Shown here one piece after another: positions 16,675 through 22,460 of a stretch of DNA of 27,239 nucleotides. Below the pieces are notes generated by a model. The model worked only from the letters and a program-made list of their open reading frames with translations, was not told the DNA's origin and did no database searches. The translations under genes were made by a program, and so were the position numbers. The stretch covers positions 1 through 27,239 of the forward strand of contig DCGP01000042.1 of NCBI GenBank assembly GCA_002314595.1. Reading direction: 5' to 3'. Position 1 is the stretch's first letter; every line of letters begins with the position of its first letter. Source of the stretch: Clostridiales bacterium UBA1775. Its GTDB lineage: Bacteria; Bacillota; Clostridia; Monoglobales; Firm-18.

Positions 16675-17805
16675 CTAATTATTTTTGTTTCTTTTTTTAA
16701 GCAAAGGACTTTTCCAAAAATCACTTGGCACCTTAAAGCCTATCAGTTCCTCAAATTCATCCTTTAAGCCGTGCCCAACGCAAAGTTGGTAGAAAAATTC
16801 TCCGTTTGTATTACCCTCAATAATGCACCAGCCTTTATCTGTATGAGTAACATCCCAACCGATATAACGAGTGTTCGGAAGAAGCTGTGTTGCCTTAATT
16901 AGCATATCTTTTAGTTCTTCCCATTCCGGCAATTTAATGCCACAGATTTTTTTACCGGTTACAGGGTTAATATCGCTGTTTCCAAGACCACTTTTTCCAT
17001 TTGTTATTACCTCTCCGGTGTCAGAATCAATTAAAGCATCATAACTATAATCTTCTCCTTTTTGTTCTATGCCATTTCCAAAAAGCAATCGAAGGCACGG
17101 ATAGAAAAAATGTACCTTTCCTTTTATCAAAACAGTCGTAACACGAACGATCGACATATCATTAGGATTAAGTTCGTTTATAAACTTAGACGGAACAATA
17201 AGTTCCTCTAAAATCAATTTGTGGTCAACCTTTCGTTTAACAGCAATACTTGAAATATCTGCTGCTTCTTTTAGTAAATTATTGAATGTTTCCTTAAGGT
17301 TAACTCCTTCTCCACAATTTAGATAATGAGTCCCCTCTGCAAGTTCTAAATTATTTGGCTTAACAAATATATCTGGATTTCTTTTAACAAAATCACAAAA
17401 GTCTTCATAATCGTTTTCACAAGACAAAAGTATGGCTTCTCTTTTATAAAAAGGTTTTAGAAGTGTATATGCTTCAAATTTATTATCTAAGTAATGATTT
17501 TCGCTGGCCTTATTCAAAAAAGCATAATAAAGAAATCGACTGTCCCATGTTATATATTTTAGTCGTTCCTCATGTGTTTTCTTAAAAAAACCAAACATCG
17601 CAGGCTCTGTCATATTTGTTCCGTATACTTCTTTGCAGTATATAGAGGCATATAAAATATTAAAAAGTTTATTTTTGTCTTGAACCAAGCTACTGAATCT
17701 TTCAATGTTTGTTTTAAAAAAATCATCATTGTACTTTTCCGGGATTTCATTTGAAATTTTATGTCCAAGTACAATCATTTCTTCAAAGTTTTTTGCAATT
17801 TCCAT
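16675..17805 (-). CDS. Sugar-transfer associated ATP-grasp ligase
   Basis: A 376-residue ATP-grasp enzyme of the sugar-transfer associated type (Pfam ATPgrasp_ST). It has an N-terminal helical region (1-110), then the grasp domain: DIFVKPNNLELAEG, LILEELIVP, NDMSIVRVTTVLI, LLFGNG, and the metal/ATP-binding end YIGWDVTHTDKGWCIIEGN followed by YQL. ATP-grasp enzymes join a carboxylate to an amine or thiol through an acyl phosphate. This type is often found in surface polysaccharide loci, but its substrates are not known. In this operon it could build part of the transferred group or attach an amino acid to the glycan. The ATG at 17805 has no clear ribosome site; Met10 is an alternative start. 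Confidence 0.85.
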   Translation of the reverse strand: MEIAKNFEEMIVLGHKISNEIPEKYNDDFFKTNIERFSSLVQDKNKLFNILYASIYCKEVYGTNMTEPAMFGFFKKTHEERLKYITWDSRFLYYAFLNKASENHYLDNKFEAYTLLKPFYKREAILLSCENDYEDFCDFVKRNPDIFVKPNNLELAEGTHYLNCGEGVNLKETFNNLLKEAADISSIAVKRKVDHKLILEELIVPSKFINELNPNDMSIVRVTTVLIKGKVHFFYPCLRLLFGNGIEQKGEDYSYDALIDSDTGEVITNGKSGLGNSDINPVTGKKICGIKLPEWEELKDMLIKATQLLPNTRYIGWDVTHTDKGWCIIEGNTNGEFFYQLCVGHGLKDEFEELIGFKVPSDFWKSPLLKKRNKNN

Positions 17806-17857
17806 TTTAGTAAATGTTCGCCCTGTCGAGCGATTCCTTTCTGGTCAATATCTTGCA

Positions 17858-18814
17858 TTACAACAGATAGTCTAACGCACAAAACCATATTGTAGAAAAA
17901 GTAATAGTCCAAATGCAAAGATTTTGCTTCCACGAAAACTTTTCCTTTAATAATAATCTTGCTCCAATGATTGGCACTATAGGGTATGATATAAACAAAA
18001 TACCTGTTCTAACAGCGTCAAAATATGACGCAACAATGTATAATGTAGAAGAAAGCAAAGACGAAACAATATAGAATATTGAGTATCTGTTTTCTTTTAT
18101 AATAGGCACATACCATTTTTTTGTTTTAACCCTAAGAAATATCGAAAAGGTCAAAACTAAAAATATTAAGGTAAAGAAGGACGTCATAAAGTAATCTACC
18201 ATACTGATAGAACCGCCATCAATAACAATTGCAGTTAATAACGAATCAAGAGCATCTAATATTACCGATAGTAACAGCGTCCAAAAACCTATTCTAAAAT
18301 TATGCCTGTCAGCATTAGACTCGGTTGGATTTAATTCTGGTTTTTTTCTTCCGAACTTGTCCACATTTGGAAAAATAAATATCAATAATACTACTAAAAT
18401 TATAGGTATTATTCTAATCGGCTCAATAATATCAGCAACTGCTGAAATCTTTCCGAAAAAGAAATTGATTAATATCATTCCTAAAAAATAAAAAATACCA
18501 TTAGAACTGCCGACTGACTCTGCAACAGTTAGTTTTATGCGTTTTATACTAAACAGATATATTACCCATTGAACGAAAAAGCAAATAGAATTTAGTATTA
18601 TTAACGGGTTCATACGAAGTAGCGTCCAAGGGGCTAAACCACTTTCACCGAATCCAAATAAATATATAATCAGACCGATAATAATAGATGGGACAGCAGT
18701 TGAAATACATAGTTTAATTGGGGATAACACGCCCCCTTCGCCCATGCATTTCTTGCCTAATAAATCTGCAACTGTATATTGTATCAAGGCAAGGGAGGCA
18801 AATAGTAACCACAT
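17858..18814 (-). CDS. DMT-superfamily (EamA-like) transporter
   Basis: A 318-residue protein of about ten membrane helices in two halves split by a polar linker (about 152-175, NVDKFGRKKPELNPTESNADR), the layout of drug/metabolite transporters. The second half ends with an element seen in EamA proteins: YPIVPIIGARLLLKEKFSWKQ. It is first in the six-gene operon and could move a substrate, donor precursor or lipid-linked sugar across the membrane; this is inference. I start at 18814 (MWLLF) because AAAGGGG lies nine bases upstream. An extension to 18883 would include that site. The gap to the ATP-grasp gene is 52 bases, the widest in the operon. Confidence 0.82.
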   Translation of the reverse strand: MWLLFASLALIQYTVADLLGKKCMGEGGVLSPIKLCISTAVPSIIIGLIIYLFGFGESGLAPWTLLRMNPLIILNSICFFVQWVIYLFSIKRIKLTVAESVGSSNGIFYFLGMILINFFFGKISAVADIIEPIRIIPIILVVLLIFIFPNVDKFGRKKPELNPTESNADRHNFRIGFWTLLLSVILDALDSLLTAIVIDGGSISMVDYFMTSFFTLIFLVLTFSIFLRVKTKKWYVPIIKENRYSIFYIVSSLLSSTLYIVASYFDAVRTGILFISYPIVPIIGARLLLKEKFSWKQNLCIWTITFSTIWFCALDYLL

Positions 18815-18893
18815 AAAAATATTCCCCTTTACATATATAATTCCCGTCAAAAAACGAATATATTGCAAGTAATTATACACCAAACTAACAAGC

Positions 18894-18953
18894 TTGTCAA
18901 GGTAGAGCGGTGGAGGTTTTGTATGAAAATAATGCCACCGACCATCTTGACAA
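18894..18953. repeat. Imperfect inverted repeat in the operon leader
   Basis: TTGTCAAG (18894-18901) pairs with CTTGACAA (18946-18953), and inside it CGGTGG (18908-18913) pairs with CCACCG (18935-18940). A 5-6 base mismatched zone separates the two stems and a 21-base loop closes the structure. It lies 80-140 bases upstream of the first gene of the six-gene operon and could be a leader RNA structure or protein site. Confidence 0.55.
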
Positions 18954-19054
18954 ATTCATTGAATAATATTGTCGGCGTTAGCAATACTTTGCTTAATGCT
19001 TTGTTACATGGCTTTAAAATGTTTTTCATTTATATTGTTACCCAATTCGATTAT

Positions 19055-19081
19055 ATTATAAAAAACAGAAAGTATAGACAA
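19055..19081 (-). promoter_or_regulatory. Weak promoter candidate for the six-gene operon
   Basis: On the - strand: TTGTCT (19081-19076) and TATAAT (19060-19055), 15 bases apart; a second overlapping TATAAT (19055-19050) is 20 bases away. Neither spacing is ideal. If used, it gives a 5' leader of about 230 bases containing the inverted repeat. Confidence 0.35.
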
Positions 19082-19090
19082 AATTAACAA

Positions 19091-19126
19091 ATCCTTGGTA
19101 TTGGGTTTATGCCATATACCAAGGAT
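19091..19126 (-). terminator. Hairpin, probable terminator of the TetR operon
   Basis: An 11-base perfect stem, ATCCTTGGTAT (19091-19101) with ATACCAAGGAT (19116-19126), with a 14-base loop. On the - strand it is followed by TTGTTAATTTTG, only moderately T-rich. It would separate the TetR operon from the six-gene operon. Confidence 0.5.
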
Positions 19127-19210
19127 ATATTTTGATAGAATTTATTAGGGGGGTGCAGATAATGATTTAGATGGTGCATAGCCTTCCAAATGGGTATAAA
19201 GTATATACTT

Positions 19211-19378
19211 TTAATATTTTCTTCTTTTTACAATGTGTAATAAATAGTTAAATAGTGAACATTTCGACATTTTTAAAAATTCGATATCCGGTCTAAGTAC
19301 AAACCACTTCTTTCCAAGTGTATATAGTATTACAAACACAAGTATATCAGTTAATGCTTTCCATGAAATTACATACAT
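19211..19378 (-). CDS. Very small membrane-associated protein (55 residues), function unknown
   Basis: A 55-codon frame that would escape most gene finders. The product has one hydrophobic helix (about 8-22, ALTDILVFVILYTLG) and a basic end (HIVKRRKY). I do not recognise it. GAGGT lies nine bases before the ATG, inside the last codons of the preceding small gene, and the intergenic gap is 7 bases. This tight coupling is the main reason to believe it. It is third in the TetR operon, followed by the hairpin at 19091-19126. Confidence 0.6.
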   Translation of the reverse strand: MYVISWKALTDILVFVILYTLGKKWFVLRPDIEFLKMSKCSLFNYLLHIVKRRKY

Positions 19379-19385
19379 AACTAAA

Positions 19386-19559
19386 TTACCTCATTCTTAT
19401 CAAAAAAAGGACAATTGTAATCAGGCATATCAATATAGTTGTAATCGATAACATTGCGTGGAAATTAACATCATTGTCTACCTGCGAAAACTTCATCCAA
19501 AGTCCGCAAAGAAGTGTACATAAAATTAAAATAATTGAAACCCAACTTAATATTTTCAT
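19386..19559 (-). CDS. Small two-helix membrane protein (57 residues), function unknown
   Basis: Encodes 57 residues with two hydrophobic helices (about 4-21, LSWVSIILILCTLLCGLW, and 35-54, AMLSITTILICLITIVLFLI) joined by a short polar loop (KFSQVDNDVNF). It starts 5 bases after the tetR stop, and its ribosome site (TAGGAGA) lies in the last codons of tetR, so translation is probably coupled. No family is recognised. In position it is a candidate target or partner of the TetR-controlled response, for example a small membrane-stress or transport protein; that is inference only. Confidence 0.68.
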   Translation of the reverse strand: MKILSWVSIILILCTLLCGLWMKFSQVDNDVNFHAMLSITTILICLITIVLFLIRMR

Positions 19560-19564
19560 GTTTT

Positions 19565-20125
19565 TTATTCATCTCCTAATAATAAATTAACTTGTCTATT
19601 GATAAATATGCGAAAATCTTCTTCAGTTTTTAGAGGAACACCCGCAAAAATTGAAAACTCATTTCTTCTGTATAATACAATTTGTAATAGTGTTACAAGT
19701 TCAAAAGAAATAATTCTGCATCGGCTTTCATCCACTTTATTTCCAAAGTGTTCCTTGATATATGGAAGAATCAAGAGTGGTAATTCAATCGGTGCTTCAA
19801 AAATAAGATGTGGAACCGACAAACGAGTAATCCTTTCAAATTTTAGAGTAATTTTACTTATATTAAATAACAGTGCTTTTAGGCGCTCTTTTGCCGACAA
19901 CTCGGCTTCTTCTACAACCATCTTTGAAAAATCATCAGCAATAATCTTATCGGTTGCAATTTTCAAAAGCTTTTCTTTGGATTGATAACAATAATTAATC
20001 ATTGCAAGGTTTACTTCTGCTTTTGAAGCAATATTACGAGCAGTTATAGTTCCCGGATCTTCCAAAGAAAGAAGAAGAGTAATAGTCGCATCAAGAATTC
20101 GTTTTCTTGTATCTTCATTTGTCAT
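19565..20125 (-). CDS. TetR/AcrR-family transcriptional regulator
   Basis: 186 residues with a typical TetR N-terminal helix-turn-helix (about 6-50): RILDATITLLL, ITARNIASKAEVNLAMINYC, FQSKE-like YQSKEKLL. The C-terminal ligand domain (about 55-186) is all-helical and not diagnostic. The ATG has a strong AGGAGG eight bases upstream, and a consensus promoter with an overlapping inverted repeat sits just before it, so autorepression is likely. Two tiny membrane-protein genes follow in the same operon. The six-gene acylation operon lies further downstream on the same strand, but I find no copy of the operator-like repeat in front of it. Confidence 0.9.
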   Translation of the reverse strand: MTNEDTRKRILDATITLLLSLEDPGTITARNIASKAEVNLAMINYCYQSKEKLLKIATDKIIADDFSKMVVEEAELSAKERLKALLFNISKITLKFERITRLSVPHLIFEAPIELPLLILPYIKEHFGNKVDESRCRIISFELVTLLQIVLYRRNEFSIFAGVPLKTEEDFRIFINRQVNLLLGDE

Positions 20126-20141
20126 ATTATATCCTCCTATA

Positions 20142-20157
20142 ATTAAACAAGTTTAAT
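20142..20157. promoter_or_regulatory. Probable TetR operator
   Basis: ATTAAAC-AA-GTTTAAT: two perfect 7-base arms with a 2-base spacer, placed between the tetR -10 box and its ribosome site. A third copy of the half-site GTTTAAT (20162-20168) overlaps the -10 box, 11 bases away. Confidence 0.6.
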
Positions 20158-20166
20158 ACAGGTTTA

Positions 20167-20195
20167 ATTATAGCGTCTTGTTTTAGCTTTGTCAA
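20167..20195 (-). promoter_or_regulatory. Promoter of the tetR operon
   Basis: On the - strand: TTGACA (20195-20190), 17-base spacer, TATAAT (20172-20167). Full consensus; transcription would start near 20160, beside the inverted repeat. Confidence 0.88.
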
Positions 20196-20310
20196 TACTT
20201 TATTAGAAATATTTACATTTTTGAACGAGTTAGCAGAATTTCAACTAAAATTAACAGGACAATCTGTGCTTTTATGATCTGTCAAAGTAATATAAGATTA
20301 CTCCATAAAT

Positions 20311-20339
20311 TTAACGATTAGGGATAATTTTAACGATTA
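20311..20339. repeat. Short direct repeat
   Basis: TTAACGATTA occurs at 20311-20320 and again at 20330-20339, 19 bases apart start to start, just before the orphan terminator. It could be a protein-binding repeat or chance in AT-rich DNA. Confidence 0.4.
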
Positions 20340-20355
20340 CAAGCGTAACAACAGA

Positions 20356-20397
20356 CAAACCATCAAAAGAAAATGCTCCGATGATGGTTTGTTTTTT
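20356..20397 (+). terminator. Orphan rho-independent terminator
   Basis: CAAACCATCA (20356-20365) pairs perfectly with TGATGGTTTG (20382-20391) around a 16-base loop and is followed by TTTTTT (20392-20397). No + strand gene lies upstream, so it ends either an unseen small RNA or is left from a lost gene. Confidence 0.75.
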
Positions 20398-20462
20398 GGT
20401 TTTGACCGCTAAAATTTAGCCTAGAACCCCCGAAAGCCACAGTATTATCGGCTTTTTTGAGC

Positions 20463-20504
20463 AAAAAAATAAGAACCACTATTCTATTAAAATAGTAGTT
20501 CTTA
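20463..20504 (-). terminator. Terminator of tRNA-Trp
   Basis: On the - strand AAGAACTACTATT (20503-20491) pairs with AATAGTGGTTCTT (20483-20471), one G-T wobble, followed by a run of seven T (20469-20463). It starts a few bases after the tRNA CCA end. Confidence 0.9.
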
Positions 20505-20508
20505 TGTG

Positions 20509-20584
20509 TGGCAGGGGCAGTAGGATTTGAACCCACGACACACGGTTTTGGAGACCGTTGCTCTACCAGCTGAACTATACCCCT
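20509..20584 (-). tRNA. tRNA-Trp (anticodon CCA)
   Basis: A complete 76-base cloverleaf. The acceptor stem AGGGGTA pairs with TGCCCCT, discriminator G, with an encoded CCA end. The anticodon stem ACGGT/ACCGT encloses CTCCAAA, giving anticodon CCA, so it reads the UGG Trp codon. The T arm is GTGGG TTCAAAT CCTAC. It has its own promoter and terminator. Confidence 0.97.
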
Positions 20585-20603
20585 ATATTTCGGCACAAGA
20601 AAT

Positions 20604-20632
20604 ATTATATACTAAAAGCAACAATTTGTCAA
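20604..20632 (-). promoter_or_regulatory. Promoter of tRNA-Trp
   Basis: On the - strand: TTGACA (20632-20627), 17-base spacer, TATAAT (20609-20604), twenty bases before the tRNA 5' end. Full consensus. Confidence 0.9.
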
Positions 20633-20736
20633 TAGTTTTTTCCAATAATATAGGGCGTAATGTGTGTATTAGTTTTATTTGTCAGAATCATAATATGCAG
20701 ATGACAGACTATCAAATTTCTCATTCATTTGTTGGT

Positions 20737-20880
20737 CTAAAAACAAAATATGGAAATTATCTCATCATAGTGTTTACAAAATTCATCTTGGTCAAAGGAC
20801 ATAAGCCTGTTGACAGACATATTACATAGGAACTTTATACGTTCCAAATCTATTATTTTTTCCTCAAAATTCCGTGTCAT
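20737..20880 (-). CDS. 47-residue helical protein divergent from the LexA-like repressor
   Basis: A short frame with a strong ribosome site (GAGGTGAG five bases before the ATG) and a consensus promoter. The product begins MTRNFEEKIIDLERI and looks like two charged amphipathic helices with no membrane segment. I do not recognise it. Its promoter start overlaps a dyad that shares a 17-base element with the repressor's own promoter, so it is probably a target of that repressor. Its place, divergent from a self-cleaving repressor, recalls the small cro-like or antirepressor genes of phage switches and small SOS-induced proteins; both are guesses. Confidence 0.65.
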   Translation of the reverse strand: MTRNFEEKIIDLERIKFLCNMSVNRLMSFDQDEFCKHYDEIISIFCF

Positions 20881-20899
20881 AATACTCACCTCGTTAACT

Positions 20900-20921
20900 G
20901 TGTTTCAAAAATGGGATACAC
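20900..20921. promoter_or_regulatory. Probable repressor operator, small-gene side
   Basis: GTGTTTC and GATACAC (6 of 7 bases symmetric) flank an 8-base spacer. Its first 17 bases match the element at 20999-21015 at 15 of 17 positions (GTGTTKCAAAAATGGRA). It covers the predicted transcription start of the 47-residue gene. Confidence 0.6.
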
Positions 20922-20923
20922 TA

Positions 20924-20952
20924 ATTATATAGCAAATATCGTAATTAGTCAA
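20924..20952 (-). promoter_or_regulatory. Promoter of the 47-residue gene
   Basis: On the - strand: TTGACT (20952-20947), 17-base spacer, TATAAT (20929-20924), directly followed by the dyad at 20900-20921. Confidence 0.85.
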
Positions 20953-20998
20953 TATAGAAAATGATAAAATGAAATAAATTGTAGAAATTTACAAAAAA

Positions 20999-21016
20999 GT
21001 GTTGCAAAAATGGAAC
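20999..21016. promoter_or_regulatory. Probable repressor operator, repressor-gene side
   Basis: GTGTTGCAAAAATGGAAC overlaps the -35 box of the repressor promoter and matches the element in the divergent promoter (15 of 17 shared). A shorter partial match, GTGTAAAATGGTGA, lies at 21042-21055 near the ribosome site. Confidence 0.55.
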
Positions 21017-21030
21017 AAAAGATGTATAAT
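21002..21030 (+). promoter_or_regulatory. Promoter of the LexA-like repressor
   Basis: TTGCAA (21002-21007), 17-base spacer, TATAAT (21025-21030). The -35 box lies within the operator-like element, suggesting autorepression. Confidence 0.82.
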
Positions 21031-21074
21031 AATGTCGAAAGGTGTAAAATGGTGAAAAATAAAGGAGAATTAAG

Positions 21075-21689
21075 ATGGAGGAATTTAATCAATTATTAAA
21101 GAAAAACAGAGAATTTTGTGGGATAAGCTTGGACGAGCTATCTAAAAGGACAGGTATTCCAAAATCAACTTTATGTAGGTATGAAAATAACCCTGACCAA
21201 AAAATTGACATAGGCAATTTTGTTAAGATTGCAAGGGAAATACATATTTCATCATCTGCAATAGAAAAGATTTGGATAGAAAATAACGCAGTGCCTGTGT
21301 CTAGTATGCAGAAAATACCTATTGTTGGAAAAGTTTGTGCCGGTAATGGAATTGTTGCTCAGGAAAACATAATTGGCTATGAGGTTTTTGATAATAAATT
21401 TTGTAATGGCGAATATTTTTGCTTGCAGGTTAGTGGGGACAGTATGTCTCCTAAGCTTGACAGCGGGGATGCTGTTCTTGTAAAAAGGCAAAGCGAGGTT
21501 GAAAACGGGGATATTGCAATTGTAATTGTGGATAACGAGGAAGGTATGATTAAAAAGGTAGAATATGGTGAAAATTCAATAAATCTAATATCTTTTAATC
21601 CTTATTATCCTGATATAAAAATGATTGATTCCGATATTTCAAGGGTAAATATTATCGGCAAAGTTGTAGAAAGTAAGAAAAAATGGTAA
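21075..21689 (+). CDS. XRE-HTH / S24-peptidase repressor (LexA/CI-like, self-cleaving)
   Basis: A 204-residue repressor with an N-terminal XRE-type helix-turn-helix (about 4-58: ISLDELSKRTGIPKSTLCRYE) and a C-terminal S24 peptidase domain (about 80-204). The self-cleavage parts are all visible: an Ala89-Gly90 scissile bond in KVCAGNG, the Ser123 nucleophile in SGDSMSPKL, and the general-base Lys160 in GMIKKVEY. LexA and phage CI repressors of this design cut themselves when RecA is activated by DNA damage, releasing their operators. The helix-turn-helix is of the CI type rather than the winged helix of classical LexA. AAAGGAGA precedes the ATG. It stands between divergent promoters and likely controls both. 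A phage-type or stress-type repressor are both possible. Confidence 0.9.
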   Translation: MEEFNQLLKKNREFCGISLDELSKRTGIPKSTLCRYENNPDQKIDIGNFVKIAREIHISSSAIEKIWIENNAVPVSSMQKIPIVGKVCAGNGIVAQENIIGYEVFDNKFCNGEYFCLQVSGDSMSPKLDSGDAVLVKRQSEVENGDIAIVIVDNEEGMIKKVEYGENSINLISFNPYYPDIKMIDSDISRVNIIGKVVESKKKW

Positions 21690-21709
21690 AAATTTTAATC
21701 AAATTTTAA

Positions 21710-21738
21710 TTTACAAATGTATTATTTTGTGATAAAAT
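21710..21738 (+). promoter_or_regulatory. Promoter of the 21777 membrane protein
   Basis: TTTACA (21710-21715), 17-base spacer, TAAAAT (21733-21738) preceded by TGA (extended -10), 38 bases before the ATG. Confidence 0.65.
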
Positions 21739-21776
21739 AATAAAAGTATGTAATTATATTATAGGGGGTTAATAAT

Positions 21777-22406
21777 ATGAAAATTGAAAAAGGGTTTAGT
21801 AAGTTTTATGGAAGTAACGGGTTGTTTAATGTTAGTGCTATTTTGGCAATAGTTGCATTACTAATTTGTTCCGTATACTTTTTTATGTATGGGCTTGGCT
21901 TTGCACAAAGTGCAACACTTGATATGTCGGTAAATGAACTATGCACAGAAGGTGCAAAAAGCTTGTTTAGAGTAATTATTTTACTTTGTGTGTATCTATC
22001 GTTTATAAAACATAACAGAGGAATTCAAAAGGCGTTTTTAGGTGGCTTGGTATGTGTATTAGGTCTATATGATTTTATATGGGTATTAACATTACCGGGC
22101 AGAATAGATGTTCAACCAATTAGTTGGACAATTATGAATATTCCGTATTTTATAGTATCAATAGCAATTTTTGTATGCTATTTCTTTTTGGTAGACACAC
22201 CAAAGCCAAGACCTGTTGTAATGTTTATAATGCACATTTCGGTAATAATAATCAGTTTATTGTATCTTAACTATGTGGGACAATATTTCTTTGAAAAAAC
22301 ACCATCATTGATGTATGGAAATATTGGAGAATTATTTAGCTATGTATTTTTAGTATCAGTTTGCACAAAGCTTGATATTTTAAAGGATAAAAGGCAAAAA
22401 ATTTAA
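21777..22406 (+). CDS. Six-helix membrane protein, function unknown
   Basis: A 209-residue protein with about six membrane helices (near 15-42, 60-80, 87-105, 120-140, 149-168 and 180-198) and a basic end (ILKDKRQKI). There is no signal or catalytic motif that I recognise. The start is supported by TAGGGGG ten bases upstream and a promoter. The next gene begins 54 bases later; a small GTTC/GAAC hairpin between them has no T run, so read-through into the foldase gene is possible. Confidence 0.75.
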   Translation: MKIEKGFSKFYGSNGLFNVSAILAIVALLICSVYFFMYGLGFAQSATLDMSVNELCTEGAKSLFRVIILLCVYLSFIKHNRGIQKAFLGGLVCVLGLYDFIWVLTLPGRIDVQPISWTIMNIPYFIVSIAIFVCYFFLVDTPKPRPVVMFIMHISVIIISLLYLNYVGQYFFEKTPSLMYGNIGELFSYVFLVSVCTKLDILKDKRQKI

Positions 22407-22460
22407 TTGTTCTTGGAGAGGAACTAAAAAACACTACACTTATTATGCGAGGGAAAAATC

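Larger units (their letters stand above)
18815..19210. other. Non-coding leader region of the six-gene operon
   Basis: This 396-base stretch carries no convincing gene. It holds the DMT gene's ribosome site (18824-18830), an imperfect inverted repeat (18894-18953), a weak - strand promoter candidate (19055-19081), a hairpin (19091-19126), and a 14-base palindrome AAAGTATATACTTT (19198-19211) at the end of the TetR operon. The open frames across it (+ strand 18863-19087, - strand 18847-19029) lack good ribosome sites. Confidence 0.6.
20196..20508. other. Intergenic region between tetR and tRNA-Trp
   Basis: This 313-base stretch has no supported gene. It contains a 10-base direct repeat TTAACGATTA (20311-20320 and 20330-20339), a small inverted repeat AGTAAT/ATTACT (about 20287-20303), an orphan + strand terminator (20356-20397) and the tRNA terminator on the - strand (20463-20504). 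The + strand frame 20187-20322 is open but lacks an upstream start codon. Confidence 0.6.

Noticed and set aside
18847..19087. Open frames of 60 residues (-) and 74 residues (+) in the operon leader
   Set aside because: No good ribosome sites, mutually overlapping on opposite strands and composition like non-coding DNA; at best a leader peptide.
20187..20322. Open + strand frame before the orphan terminator
   Set aside because: The only ATG (20275) leaves 15 codons and has no ribosome site; the rest lacks a start.
20509..20584. tRNA-Trp as an integration site for a mobile element
   Set aside because: No integrase nearby and no second copy of the tRNA 3' end was seen in the window.
22411..22428. 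GTTC/GAAC hairpin between the six-helix protein and the foldase gene
   Set aside because: Only a 4-base stem and no T run, so not called a terminator.
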